Assembly (NCBI GenBank): GCA_003153055.1
Contig: PMBV01000120.1
Coordinates: 13,711 to 18,903, forward strand
Reading direction: 5' to 3'
Source of the DNA: Myxococcales bacterium
Lineage (GTDB): Bacteria; Myxococcota; Myxococcia; Myxococcales; Myxococcaceae
DNA: 5,193 bases
The translations under genes and the position numbers were made by a program. Position 1 is the stretch's first letter. Each line of letters starts with the position of its first letter. Shown piece by piece: positions 1 through 4,797 of the stretch. The notes beneath the pieces were generated by a model. The model did no database searches, was not told the DNA's origin, and worked only from the letters and a program-made list of their open reading frames with translations.

Positions 1-286
1 AGGGCCGCGGGGCCCCGGACGACCGCTCTGCCTACGTTGGTCTCCTGGGTGGCTCAACGCTGGCTGGGCGTGGCGGCTCGTTCGGGCCTCCACCACCGCA
101 CTCGTTGACTCTGACTCGGGAGCTTCAGGGCTCAGGCAATGCCCTCCGCCTCGTGCCCTCTGCTGGTCAAGGACACCAGTGGATTCCTTCTCCGCCGGGT
201 GGGCGGTCGACGGGCGGATCGCATCGAGAGGCACTGCTCATCGCTGTTCCCCGCTCGAACGGCGTCGGGGCCCCGCTGGGGGTCAC
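1..286. other. No supportable gene; sequence downstream of the lipoprotein gene
   Basis: I see no convincing coding region here. The short open frames on both strands have arginine-, proline- and serine-rich translations typical of chance frames in GC-rich DNA, and none has a good ribosome binding site. GGGGCCCC palindromes occur at about 9-16 and 268-275. Just past the lipoprotein stop, on the minus strand, a short GC-rich inverted repeat lies at about 268-282. No T-run follows it, so I do not call it an intrinsic terminator. A minus-strand frame stays open through roughly positions 1-120 and could be the edge of a gene outside the window, but nothing supports that. Confidence 0.5.
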
Positions 287-610
287 TCAGGGAGCGCCCG
301 ATGTCGTGTCCCACGTCACGAATTCGGCCGCCTCCGGCACAGTCGCCTTCAGCTTTGCGCAAGACACGGGCACAGCCCATTCAGAGGTTCCCACCACCTT
401 TCGGGCGAGCAGGCAAACCTGTGTGCGTGGATCGACGACGTAGGATGAGCGGGTGTAATCCTGGTCGTACCCGAGATCGACAACACCGAAGCCGTACTGG
501 GCTCTCCGTGTGCCTGATGGGCCAGACTGGCCCAGAGTGGTGGCAGGCTGGACGGCGACACACCCAGCGAGGCTGAGTGCGAGAGGGATGAATGAGAGCG
601 CTCGGGTCAT
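287..610 (-). CDS. Small predicted lipoprotein (107 aa), function unknown
   Basis: The protein begins [17 protein letters not shown], a classic lipoprotein signal. It has one Arg at position 3, a hydrophobic stretch at about 4-14 and a lipobox LAGC at 14-17 with Cys17 as the lipid-bearing residue. Val at +2 would favour the outer membrane under the E. coli sorting rule, which may not hold here. The mature part is about 90 aa. Its conserved-looking core runs from about 50 to 100: [16 protein letters not shown], then VSCAKLK, then [11 protein letters not shown]. Cys66 and Cys84 could form a disulfide. It resembles short myxobacterial lipoproteins I recall with a VxDxRTxxC...VxCxxLK pattern, but I cannot name a family or a role. 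The ATG at 608-610 is chosen because it places the signal peptide at the N-terminus and follows a GGGGCGGGG purine-rich stretch. The frame stays open upstream to 805, but that part is not protein-like and runs antisense to a deoC relic. No partner gene adjoins it. Confidence 0.82.
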   Translation of the reverse strand: MTRALSFIPLALSLAGCVAVQPATTLGQSGPSGTRRAQYGFGVVDLGYDQDYTRSSYVVDPRTQVCLLARKVVGTSEWAVPVSCAKLKATVPEAAEFVTWDTTSGAP

Positions 611-755
611 AGCCCCGCCCCATAGCGCATTGAGTCCCGGCGACGGGTGTGAAACGCGCTCGGCTGCGGAACGCGGGTGGCCCGCGGCCCTGATCACCCC
701 GCGAGCCTTCGATCGAAGCCACTGGTTTCCAATTGGACGAAGAAGGGACCCCTGT
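611..755 (-). promoter_or_regulatory. Upstream region of the lipoprotein gene with two inverted repeats
   Basis: This 145-bp gap should hold the lipoprotein promoter, but I see no convincing -35/-10 pair. Two symmetric sequences stand out. CTTCGATCGAAG at 707-718 is a perfect 12-bp palindrome. CGCGGG-TGG-CCCGCG at 672-686 could form a GC-rich hairpin in the leader transcript. Either could arise by chance in GC-rich DNA. A regulatory role is inferred only from position. Confidence 0.25.
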
Positions 756-872
756 GAAGACGTGGCGCTGATGCGTTGGCTCGTGGGGGAGGACCTGGGG
801 GTCAAGGCGTTGGGGGGCGTGAGGACGACCGACGACGCGATGAAGATGGTGGCGGTTGGCCGCGCGCCGATC
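756..872 (+). pseudogene. deoC relic, internal piece (matches DeoC residues 209-247)
   Basis: The plus-strand frame reads [18 protein letters not shown] followed by [17 protein letters not shown]. This matches residues 209-243 of the intact DeoC in this window at 31 of 35 positions. The hand alignment to the minus strand of 2530-2634 gives 94 of 105 identical bases. Similarity fades after 860 (RAPI against ASRI) and stops near CCGATC at 867-872. There is no start codon, N-terminal domain or Schiff-base lysine region, so the piece cannot be a functional aldolase. It keeps the lysine equivalent to K225, but the following serine is now leucine. Most differences that change residues are non-conservative, consistent with relaxed constraint. 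The piece is in opposite orientation to the live gene and, with 2530-2634, forms an inverted repeat. It appears to be the upstream partner of the relic at 1581-1638. Confidence 0.88.
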
Positions 873-903
873 CAACGGCTGTACTGTGCTCCAGCACGGG
901 GTT

Positions 904-1025
904 CTACCCCAAGTGCAGGGCGAGACCCGCCGCGACCGTCTTGTACGTGTCAGCGGGCACCTGGCCGCCCACCTTCACCTTCTTGGACAAGCGTCGGCCA
1001 AGGAGATGTCTTTCACGATGGGCAT
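904..1025 (-). pseudogene. Possible frameshifted mini-ORF (about 40 aa if repaired)
   Basis: An ATG at 1023-1025 on the minus strand opens [12 protein letters not shown], then the frame runs into CPRR and a stop. The neighbouring frame continues naturally as [19 protein letters not shown] and then AAGLALHLG, ending at TAG (904-906). Restoring one lost base within GACGC-TTG, near position 990, joins them as [14 protein letters not shown]. The joined translation looks more protein-like than the surrounding frames, with balanced Lys/Val/Asp/Thr and C/G-ending codons. I do not recognise it. A GGAGG sits upstream but about 13 nt from the ATG, which is too far to be a good ribosome binding site. 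It could be a dead small gene, the tail of a larger lost gene, or a chance pattern. The call is tentative. Confidence 0.3.
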
Positions 1026-1139
1026 CGATCGGGCGCTGCCTCCACTCTCCGACGCCGTCTGCGCGCTGCTGCTCCGCGAGCTCCGCCGCCATGATTCCAC
1101 GTGGGGCCACACCCACCGCGCGCGAGGGGCTGGTCGTCT

Positions 1140-1207
1140 TTGCCGTGCGATCGGCCCGCTCACGCCCCTTCCTTCCTTGGTGCAGCTGTAAGCGCCGCTC
1201 GCCGCTC
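1140..1207. other. Spacer downstream of the coiled-coil gene; no terminator seen
   Basis: On the minus strand the sequence after the TAG at 1208-1210 is GC-rich and then purine-rich (GGAAGGAAGGGG). I see no stem followed by a T-run, so there is no recognisable intrinsic terminator. Confidence 0.3.
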
Positions 1208-1537
1208 CTACCGAAGCTGCTCGGCTCGGCGTACCGGAAGCGAGTCCTCGAGGCCCACCGCGAGCCCTGCTGCCGTGCGGCCCTTGAGCCGGGCGACCTC
1301 CTGCTCCAGCTCGAGCACTCGTCGGGAGAGCCGCTCCAACTCGCTCGTGCTCAGCTTGCCGTCCTGCTGGCCGAAGCCCAGCTTCGAGAGCGCCTCGACC
1401 AACGGACGCGCCGCGAACCGAATCGTCAGGCCCACCGCCGGAATCAGCAGGAAAAGCATCGACATGGACACGGCCACCAGCTGCGGAACGTCGATGGGCA
1501 CCACCGAGAGGTCCGCGGCGACGATTGGGAGAGGCAT
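1208..1537 (-). CDS. Membrane-anchored coiled-coil protein (109 aa), function unknown
   Basis: The translation has three visible parts. Residues 1-18 are a short N-terminal stretch (MPLPIVAADLSVVPIDVP). Residues about 19-40 form one strongly hydrophobic helix (LVAVSMSMLFLLIPAVGLTI). After a basic/amphipathic hinge (RFAARP), residues about 65-86 (STSELERLSRRVLELEQEVA) show heptad-like leucine spacing typical of a coiled coil. The C-terminus is basic. A single-pass inner-membrane protein with a cytoplasmic coiled coil is likely. The layout recalls phage-shock protein B (PspB: one helix plus a leucine-rich coil), but I see no sequence identity that would justify that name. The ATG at 1535-1537 is preferred over one ten codons upstream (1567) because GGAGG (1542-1546) sits 4 nt before it. 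The start lies 43 nt downstream of the stop of the C-terminal deoC relic, on the same strand. The gene may therefore once have followed a deoC copy in one transcript. Confidence 0.75.
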   Translation of the reverse strand: MPLPIVAADLSVVPIDVPQLVAVSMSMLFLLIPAVGLTIRFAARPLVEALSKLGFGQQDGKLSTSELERLSRRVLELEQEVARLKGRTAAGLAVGLEDSLPVRRAEQLR

Positions 1538-1541
1538 GGTA

Positions 1542-1546
1542 CCTCC
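1542..1546 (-). promoter_or_regulatory. Ribosome binding site GGAGG of the coiled-coil gene
   Basis: On the minus strand GGAGG is followed by TACC and then ATG (1535-1537). The spacing is 4 nt and this fixes the start of the 109-aa protein. Confidence 0.7.
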
Positions 1547-1580
1547 ACGAAGAACGGCGGCTCCCATTGCATCCGATGGC

Positions 1581-1638
1581 TCAGGACTGGGTGCTCGGCC
1601 CCTTCTGTCCCGCGACGATGGGCCGGGCCGGAATCCTC
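1581..1638 (-). pseudogene. deoC relic, C-terminal piece with stop codon
   Basis: Minus-strand codons 1619-1584 read IVAGQKGPSTQS, followed by TGA (1581-1583). The intact DeoC ends IVTGQKGPSTQY, also followed by TGA. Over 1578-1620 against 2455-2497, 38 of 43 bases agree by hand alignment. Upstream (1621-1638) only a weak, frame-disrupted match to residues 248-254 remains. The piece lacks all catalytic residues and has no start, so it is a remnant. It is in the same orientation as the live deoC. It covers exactly the part missing from the relic at 756-872, which suggests both come from one broken copy. The match stops right after the stop codon. Because the pair of deoC tails is also a direct repeat, an old integration scar at the gene's 3' end is an alternative, though no integrase is present. 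Confidence 0.82.
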
Positions 1639-1678
1639 GATCGGAGTGATCACCGGCTACATCTGCCGCGACGCCGCA

Positions 1679-1690
1679 AATGGTACCATT
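1679..1690. repeat. Perfect 12-bp palindrome AATGGTACCATT
   Basis: The twelve bases are self-complementary and relatively AT-rich for the surroundings. The position is about 140 bp upstream of the coiled-coil gene (minus strand), so a regulator site is possible. With a single copy and no known consensus, the role is unknown. Confidence 0.3.
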
Positions 1691-1886
1691 GGTGACGTTG
1701 CCGGGGACCCTCGCCCACGCGCCGGGCCTCAGGCTCCAGAAGGCAGGCTACCGTGGCAACGCGCGAGACCTGCTTCCGAGGAGCCCATCCGCGGGCATCT
1801 CCCAGGAGCGGCTGACGCCCACTTGCAGCCTGGCCTCCAGCGCTCAGCCTGGCGGCCTGAAGCGGGCTCGAATGAGGCGCACGTTG

Positions 1887-1909
1887 AGAACATCCAATGT
1901 TCTGAACAT
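1887..1909. promoter_or_regulatory. Operator-like triple hexamer (AGAACAT / ATGTTCT)
   Basis: Three alternating copies of one hexamer lie back to back: GAACAT at 1888-1893, ATGTTC at 1897-1902 and GAACAT at 1904-1909. The first two form AGAACAT-N3-ATGTTCT (7-bp arms, 1887-1903). The last two form ATGTTC-T-GAACAT (1897-1909). Sharing the central half-site lets two overlapping dyads compete or cooperate, as in some repressor sites. The stretch is markedly AT-richer than its flanks. It does not match the Myxococcus LexA consensus as I remember it. No start codon with a ribosome binding site follows closely on either strand, so a target gene is not evident. Confidence 0.4.
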
Positions 1910-2191
1910 GCGAGCCGATGGCGGCCAATCTGTACTTCGCCGATGGGGCAGGCCCGCCCCTCAACCGGAGCGATCACACTCGCTGAGTCCCCGAAGACCG
2001 AAGCGGACTTCGGCGGTGCAAGAAGCCAAAAGAGCGACGGGCTGGCCCCCGGCCTGGGCGATCGCCCGTGCCTGAAATGTCCAGCCCTCCGCGCCATGAA
2101 CAGGTCGAAGGGAGGCGGTTCTCGAGACACCGGCACTTGGTGTCGACCGCTGCTGGGGCGGCCCTTCTGTGGCTGGGCGTGGGCTCTGGCG

Positions 2192-2230
2192 GTGTCATCA
2201 CTGATGACACATCTGTCATCTCGGATGACG
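2192..2230. promoter_or_regulatory. Paired 21-bp-spaced dyads TGTCATCnnnGATGAC
   Basis: Two copies of the dyad TGTCATC-N3-GATGAC start at 2193 and 2214. Left halves are 2193-2199 and 2214-2220; right halves are 2203-2208 and 2224-2229. The first copy extends to perfect 9-bp arms (GTGTCATCA-C-TGATGACAC, 2192-2210). The centre-to-centre distance is 21 bp, two turns of B-DNA, so two dimers would sit on the same face. This is how cooperative repressor or activator sites often look. No regulator gene or intact target is adjacent; the live deoC ends 228 bp away. A caveat is that 21 bp also equals seven codons, so a coding heptad (VITDDTS, VISDDAP on the plus strand) could produce the period. The internal dyad symmetry argues for a protein-binding site. 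Confidence 0.5.
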
Positions 2231-2457
2231 CCCCCGGAGACCTTCGGCCCCCACAGCACCTCGATGGGCGCGTGGCATGGATGGCAATGTCCCTGGACGA
2301 GGCACCACAGCCTTGCGCCGAGGGGCTGGTGGTCTCGGGCAGAGCGGCTCACCCCAACGACCCCGCCCACCCTCCCTGCAAGCAGTCACCACACGTTCGG
2401 GCCGGCTCGTGGCTCCGAGTCGAGCGATCGATGGGCTCGGGTCCCCGGTGGGCTGGC

Positions 2458-3258
2458 TCAGTACTGGGTACTCGGGCCCTTCTGCCCCGTGACGATGGCG
2501 ACCGACGCCGACGCCCCGATGCGGCTCGCCCCCGCCGCTACCATCTTCATCGCGTCGTCCGTCGTCCTCACGCCCCCCGACGCCTTGACCCCCAGGTCTT
2601 CCCCGACGACCCGACGCATCAGCGCCACGTCCTCCACCGTCGCCCCCGCGCTTGAGAAGCCGGTCGACGTCTTCACGTAGGCCGCTCCAGCAGACTTGGC
2701 CAGCGCACAGGCGATGACCTTCTCTTCCTGCGTGAGCATCGACGTCTCGAGAATCACCTTCACCAGCGAGGGCTGCGAGGCCTGAACCACCTCGGCGATG
2801 TCTCGCTGCACCAGCGCGTAGTCCTTGGCCTTGAGGGCTCCGACGTTGAGGACCATGTCTATCTCCCTCGCTCCCAGCCGCACCGCCTCGCGGGCCTCGC
2901 ACGCCTTGGCCAGGGAGAGCCCGGCGCCCAGGGGAAAGCCCACCACCGCGATGGGGAGCACCGAGCTCCCGGCAAGGGCCCGAGCCGCAGCGGCCACGTG
3001 CGACGAATTGACACACACCGTGGCAAAGCCGTGCGTCTTGGCTTCCTCGCACAGCGTGACGATTTCACCCGGCGTGGCATCGGCCTTCAGCAGCGTGTGG
3101 TCGATGAGCGGAGCCAGCTCCGCGCTCGTCTTCACCTCCTCGATGGTGAGCCGCGGCGGCACTCGAGGCCCTGGCGGGACCTGCTCCCTCGGCGACTCGA
3201 GGCGACGGAGGATTCGTTCCGTGACTGCGGCGACCAGCACCTCGACGTCTTCGGCCAT
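2458..3258 (-). CDS. deoC: Deoxyribose-phosphate aldolase (266 aa)
   Basis: This class I aldolase cleaves 2-deoxy-D-ribose 5-phosphate to acetaldehyde and glyceraldehyde 3-phosphate. It acts in the cytoplasm in deoxynucleoside catabolism. The family core starts near residue 42 with LIDHTLLKADAT at 51-62. Diagnostic motifs are VVGFPLG (105-111), EIDMVLNVG with the catalytic Asp134, AYVKTSTGF with the Schiff-base lysine K196, and GVKASGGVRTT with the second catalytic lysine K225. All key residues are present, so the enzyme should be active. The roughly 41-residue N-terminal extension is unusual. Residues 2-21 form an amphipathic helix (EDVEVLVAAVTERILRRL), followed by a Pro-rich linker (about 23-36). 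That pattern resembles microcompartment encapsulation peptides. The ATG at 3256-3258 follows the uppP stop by 23 nt, with GGAG about 12 nt upstream, a weak spacing. No later Met occurs before the core. Part of the gene is duplicated as relics at 756-872 and 1581-1638. Confidence 0.95.
   Translation of the reverse strand: MAEDVEVLVAAVTERILRRLESPREQVPPGPRVPPRLTIEEVKTSAELAPLIDHTLLKADATPGEIVTLCEEAKTHGFATVCVNSSHVAAAARALAGSSVLPIAVVGFPLGAGLSLAKACEAREAVRLGAREIDMVLNVGALKAKDYALVQRDIAEVVQASQPSLVKVILETSMLTQEEKVIACALAKSAGAAYVKTSTGFSSAGATVEDVALMRRVVGEDLGVKASGGVRTTDDAMKMVAAGASRIGASASVAIVTGQKGPSTQY
2530..2634 (-). repeat. Arm of an inverted repeat shared with 756-860
   Basis: This stretch inside deoC (residues 209-243) pairs with the plus-strand relic at 756-860, about 90 % identical by hand. 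The arms are roughly 1.67 kb apart and could support occasional homologous inversion of the DNA between them. Confidence 0.8.
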
Positions 3259-3281
3259 GCCGCGTGCTTACTCCAAGCCGC

Positions 3282-4103
3282 CTACGGCACCAACGCTCCC
3301 GCCTGCAGCAACCCAATCAACCCCAACCCCAGCACGATTCGGTAGACGACGAAGACGAGGGTCGACCGGCTCCGGAGAAACTGCAGCAGCCCCCAGATGG
3401 CTCCGATGCCCGACACGAAGGACACCGCCGTCCCCACCGCCAGCATCACCACCGGAGGATGCTCGGTGGCCCCGAGCACGTGCTTGAGCTCGAAGATGCC
3501 CGCCAGGGTCGTCGCCGGAATCGACAGGAGGAACGAATACCTCGCCGCGTCGGCCCGGTTGAACCCCAGCGACAACCCGCCCGTCAGCGTGGTGCCTGAC
3601 CGCGAGCTCCCCGGAATGAGCGCCATCGCCTGCCACAGGCCGATGATGAGCCCGTCTTTCAACGTCATCTCGGCCAGGGTCCTCTTGTGCGAGGCGAGCC
3701 GCTCTACCGCCCAGAGCACCAGGGCCAGCACGATGAGCGAGCACGCGATGACGTAGAGCGACCGGAGCGACGTCTCGATGGCCTTCTTGAACAACAGCCC
3801 GAGGACGCCGATGGGAATCGTCCCCAGGCCGACGAACCAGGCGAGCCGCGAGTCCTCGGTACCAAACGGGCGCTTCGCCACCAGCCCCTGCACGAAGGCT
3901 CGGCTGAGGCGCCCCAGGTCCTTGGCGAAGTACAGGAGCACCGCTCCGACCGTGCCGAGCTGAATGACCGCCGAATAGGCCGCCCCGGGGTCCTCCCAGC
4001 CCAACAGCGCGGGCACGATGCGCAAGTGCGCCGTCGACGACACCGGGAGGAACTCCGTCACCCCCTGCACGATGCCCAACACCACCGCTTCGAGAATGCT
4101 CAT
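3282..4103 (-). CDS. uppP: Undecaprenyl-diphosphatase UppP/BacA (273 aa)
   Basis: This integral inner-membrane enzyme dephosphorylates undecaprenyl pyrophosphate to the monophosphate lipid carrier used for peptidoglycan and other envelope polymers. It also gives bacitracin tolerance. The family signatures are clear: GIVQGVTEFLPVSSTAH at about 10-26 contains the QxxxE motif (Gln13 to Glu17) and His26, and PGSSRSGTT at 164-172 contains the catalytic arginine (Arg168). Several hydrophobic helices follow the usual pattern (for example about 91-105, 117-133, 216-242 and 247-268). The length of 273 aa equals the E. coli protein. The ATG at 4101-4103 (MSILEAVVLGIVQG) is chosen because it matches the family N-terminus. 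An ATG at 4142 in the same frame would add 13 residues inside the upstream gene and is unlikely. Only 4 nt separate it from the upstream stop, so translation is probably coupled. Confidence 0.97.
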   Translation of the reverse strand: MSILEAVVLGIVQGVTEFLPVSSTAHLRIVPALLGWEDPGAAYSAVIQLGTVGAVLLYFAKDLGRLSRAFVQGLVAKRPFGTEDSRLAWFVGLGTIPIGVLGLLFKKAIETSLRSLYVIACSLIVLALVLWAVERLASHKRTLAEMTLKDGLIIGLWQAMALIPGSSRSGTTLTGGLSLGFNRADAARYSFLLSIPATTLAGIFELKHVLGATEHPPVVMLAVGTAVSFVSGIGAIWGLLQFLRSRSTLVFVVYRIVLGLGLIGLLQAGALVP

Positions 4104-4107
4104 GGCC

Positions 4108-4788
4108 TCACTCGTCTGCCAGTTCCCACACGTCTCCCCCACGCTCCGCCTTCTTCAGCTCCCAGGCCGCCAGCACATCGACCGTGTGGGAGACATACTC
4201 GGGGCTCGCCTCGAAGCCCTGCGCCTCGGCGTGCGCCGTCACGAATTCCCGGAGCGCTGGCGCCACCACCTCGGAGATCAACGTCGCCTCAGCCCCATCG
4301 AGGTAGCCGGTGAAGCGCACCGCCGCCCCCGCCTCACCCGACGCCACGTGCTCCACCCGCACCACCTCGCCCTTCACCCGCGCCTCGCGCTTCGGCGAGA
4401 ACAGCAGCGTCGCCGTCACCTTGGCCCCCAGCTTGAGCGGCTCCTTGGTGCGGACGAACAACCCACCCAGCGAGACCTGCTGAGGGGGAACCGAGACCTC
4501 CACGGGCTTGTCGAGGCGCTCCACCGCCAAGCGGACTCGCAGCGGGCGAGCGTCTCGCCGGCTGGCTTTGCCGCCGCTGACCTTCGAGGCGGACCGCGCC
4601 GCCATGGCCACCAGGGCCGCCGAGCGAGGCACCACATCGGCCTCCACCGGAGCCTTGCCTTGCTTGAGGAGCGCACGCGCCTCCGCCGCCGAAGCCTGGA
4701 GCTCGGGCGGTAGGGGGCGCTTCCTCGTATCGAGGCTCGCCGCCAACTGGGCCAGCGAGCTCCCTTTCTTCCCTCCCGACTTCGCCAT
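4108..4788 (-). CDS. PilZ-domain protein (226 aa)
   Basis: Residues about 77-160 match the PilZ fold in its myxobacterial paralog form (TIGR02266-like): RRDARPLRVRLAVERLD, then QVSLGGLFVRTKEPLKLG, then ATLLFSPKREARVKGEVVRVEH and GAAVRF. PilZ domains commonly bind cyclic di-GMP through RxxxR and [D/N]xSxxG. Here R77-R81 fits the first motif, but the second reads QVSLGG (104-109) with Gln in place of Asp/Asn, so binding is uncertain. The N-terminal 70 residues are Lys/Ala/Ser-rich and probably disordered. Residues about 161-226 are mostly helical and I do not recognise them. There is no signal peptide or membrane helix, so the protein should be cytoplasmic. The ATG at 4786-4788 has AGAGG six nt upstream, overlapping the metK stop codon, and starts 9 nt after metK ends. 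A regulatory role is inferred from the domain only. Confidence 0.85.
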   Translation of the reverse strand: MAKSGGKKGSSLAQLAASLDTRKRPLPPELQASAAEARALLKQGKAPVEADVVPRSAALVAMAARSASKVSGGKASRRDARPLRVRLAVERLDKPVEVSVPPQQVSLGGLFVRTKEPLKLGAKVTATLLFSPKREARVKGEVVRVEHVASGEAGAAVRFTGYLDGAEATLISEVVAPALREFVTAHAEAQGFEASPEYVSHTVDVLAAWELKKAERGGDVWELADE

Positions 4789-4797
4789 CCGCTGCCT

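Larger units (their letters stand above)
867..1644. other. Probable inverted segment between the two deoC relic pieces
   Basis: The segment is bounded by CCGATC (867-872) and its complement GATCGG (1639-1644). Reversing it by hand would place the relic at 756-872 directly upstream of the relic at 1581-1638, on one strand. The combined piece then covers DeoC residues 209-266 and the stop in order, with about a 2-nt deletion in the middle. The segment carries the coiled-coil membrane-protein gene (1208-1537) and the frameshifted mini-ORF (904-1025). That one inversion explains both the opposite orientation and the complementary coverage is an inference. Two independent partial duplications are the alternative. 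The 6-bp breakpoint match is too short to be evidence alone. Confidence 0.55.
1645..2457. other. Gene-poor spacer, about 0.8 kb, with operator-like dyads
   Basis: I find no supportable gene between the C-terminal deoC relic and the live deoC stop. Long frames exist on both strands, but their translations are rich in Arg, Pro, Ser, Trp, His and Cys and lack domains or good starts. The stretch is richer in AT-containing symmetric sites than its surroundings. These are AATGGTACCATT (1679-1690), the hexamer triplet at 1887-1909, CCGAAG-CGGA-CTTCGG (1998-2013), GACACC-N7-GGTGTC (2126-2144), and the paired dyads at 2192-2230. CGGAGYGATCAC occurs twice (1642-1653 and 1966-1977). The stretch may be a decayed locus or a regulatory spacer. 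No terminator with a T-run is visible downstream of deoC. Confidence 0.5.

Noticed and set aside
611..805. Upstream extension of the lipoprotein frame to 805
   Set aside because: It would bury the lipoprotein signal peptide inside the protein, and the extra part is antisense to the deoC relic.
1887..1909. SOS (LexA) box
   Set aside because: The site lacks the GTTCAG-type half-site of the Myxococcus LexA consensus as I recall it, and the GAAC/GTTC spacing does not fit the Gram-positive box.
1998..2013. Hairpin CCGAAG-CGGA-CTTCGG as an intrinsic terminator
   Set aside because: No T-run follows on either strand, and no gene ends nearby.
1729..2370. 213-aa minus-strand frame in the spacer downstream of deoC
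   Set aside because: Cys/Trp/His/Arg-rich translation, no recognisable motif, no ribosome binding site, and it runs through the dyad sites. A chance frame is more likely.
2068..2655. 195-aa plus-strand frame containing VITDDTS-VISDDAP
   Set aside because: It extends antisense into deoC, has no good start, and its codon third positions around the repeat are not G/C-biased as in the real genes. The repeat is better explained by DNA dyads.
776..2680. 634-aa open frame on the plus strand
   Set aside because: It crosses the deoC relic in the wrong frame and runs antisense to the coiled-coil gene and the 3' end of deoC. Its product is Arg/Pro/Ser/Trp-rich with no domain. Stop-free length is cheap in DNA this GC-rich.
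2216..3487. Long frames overlapping deoC in other frames and on the plus strand
   Set aside because: They are shadows of deoC and uppP, which have full sets of family motifs on the minus strand.
4104..4142. Earlier uppP start at 4142
   Set aside because: The 13 extra residues are not family-like and overlap the PilZ gene. The ATG at 4103 gives the normal 273-aa protein.
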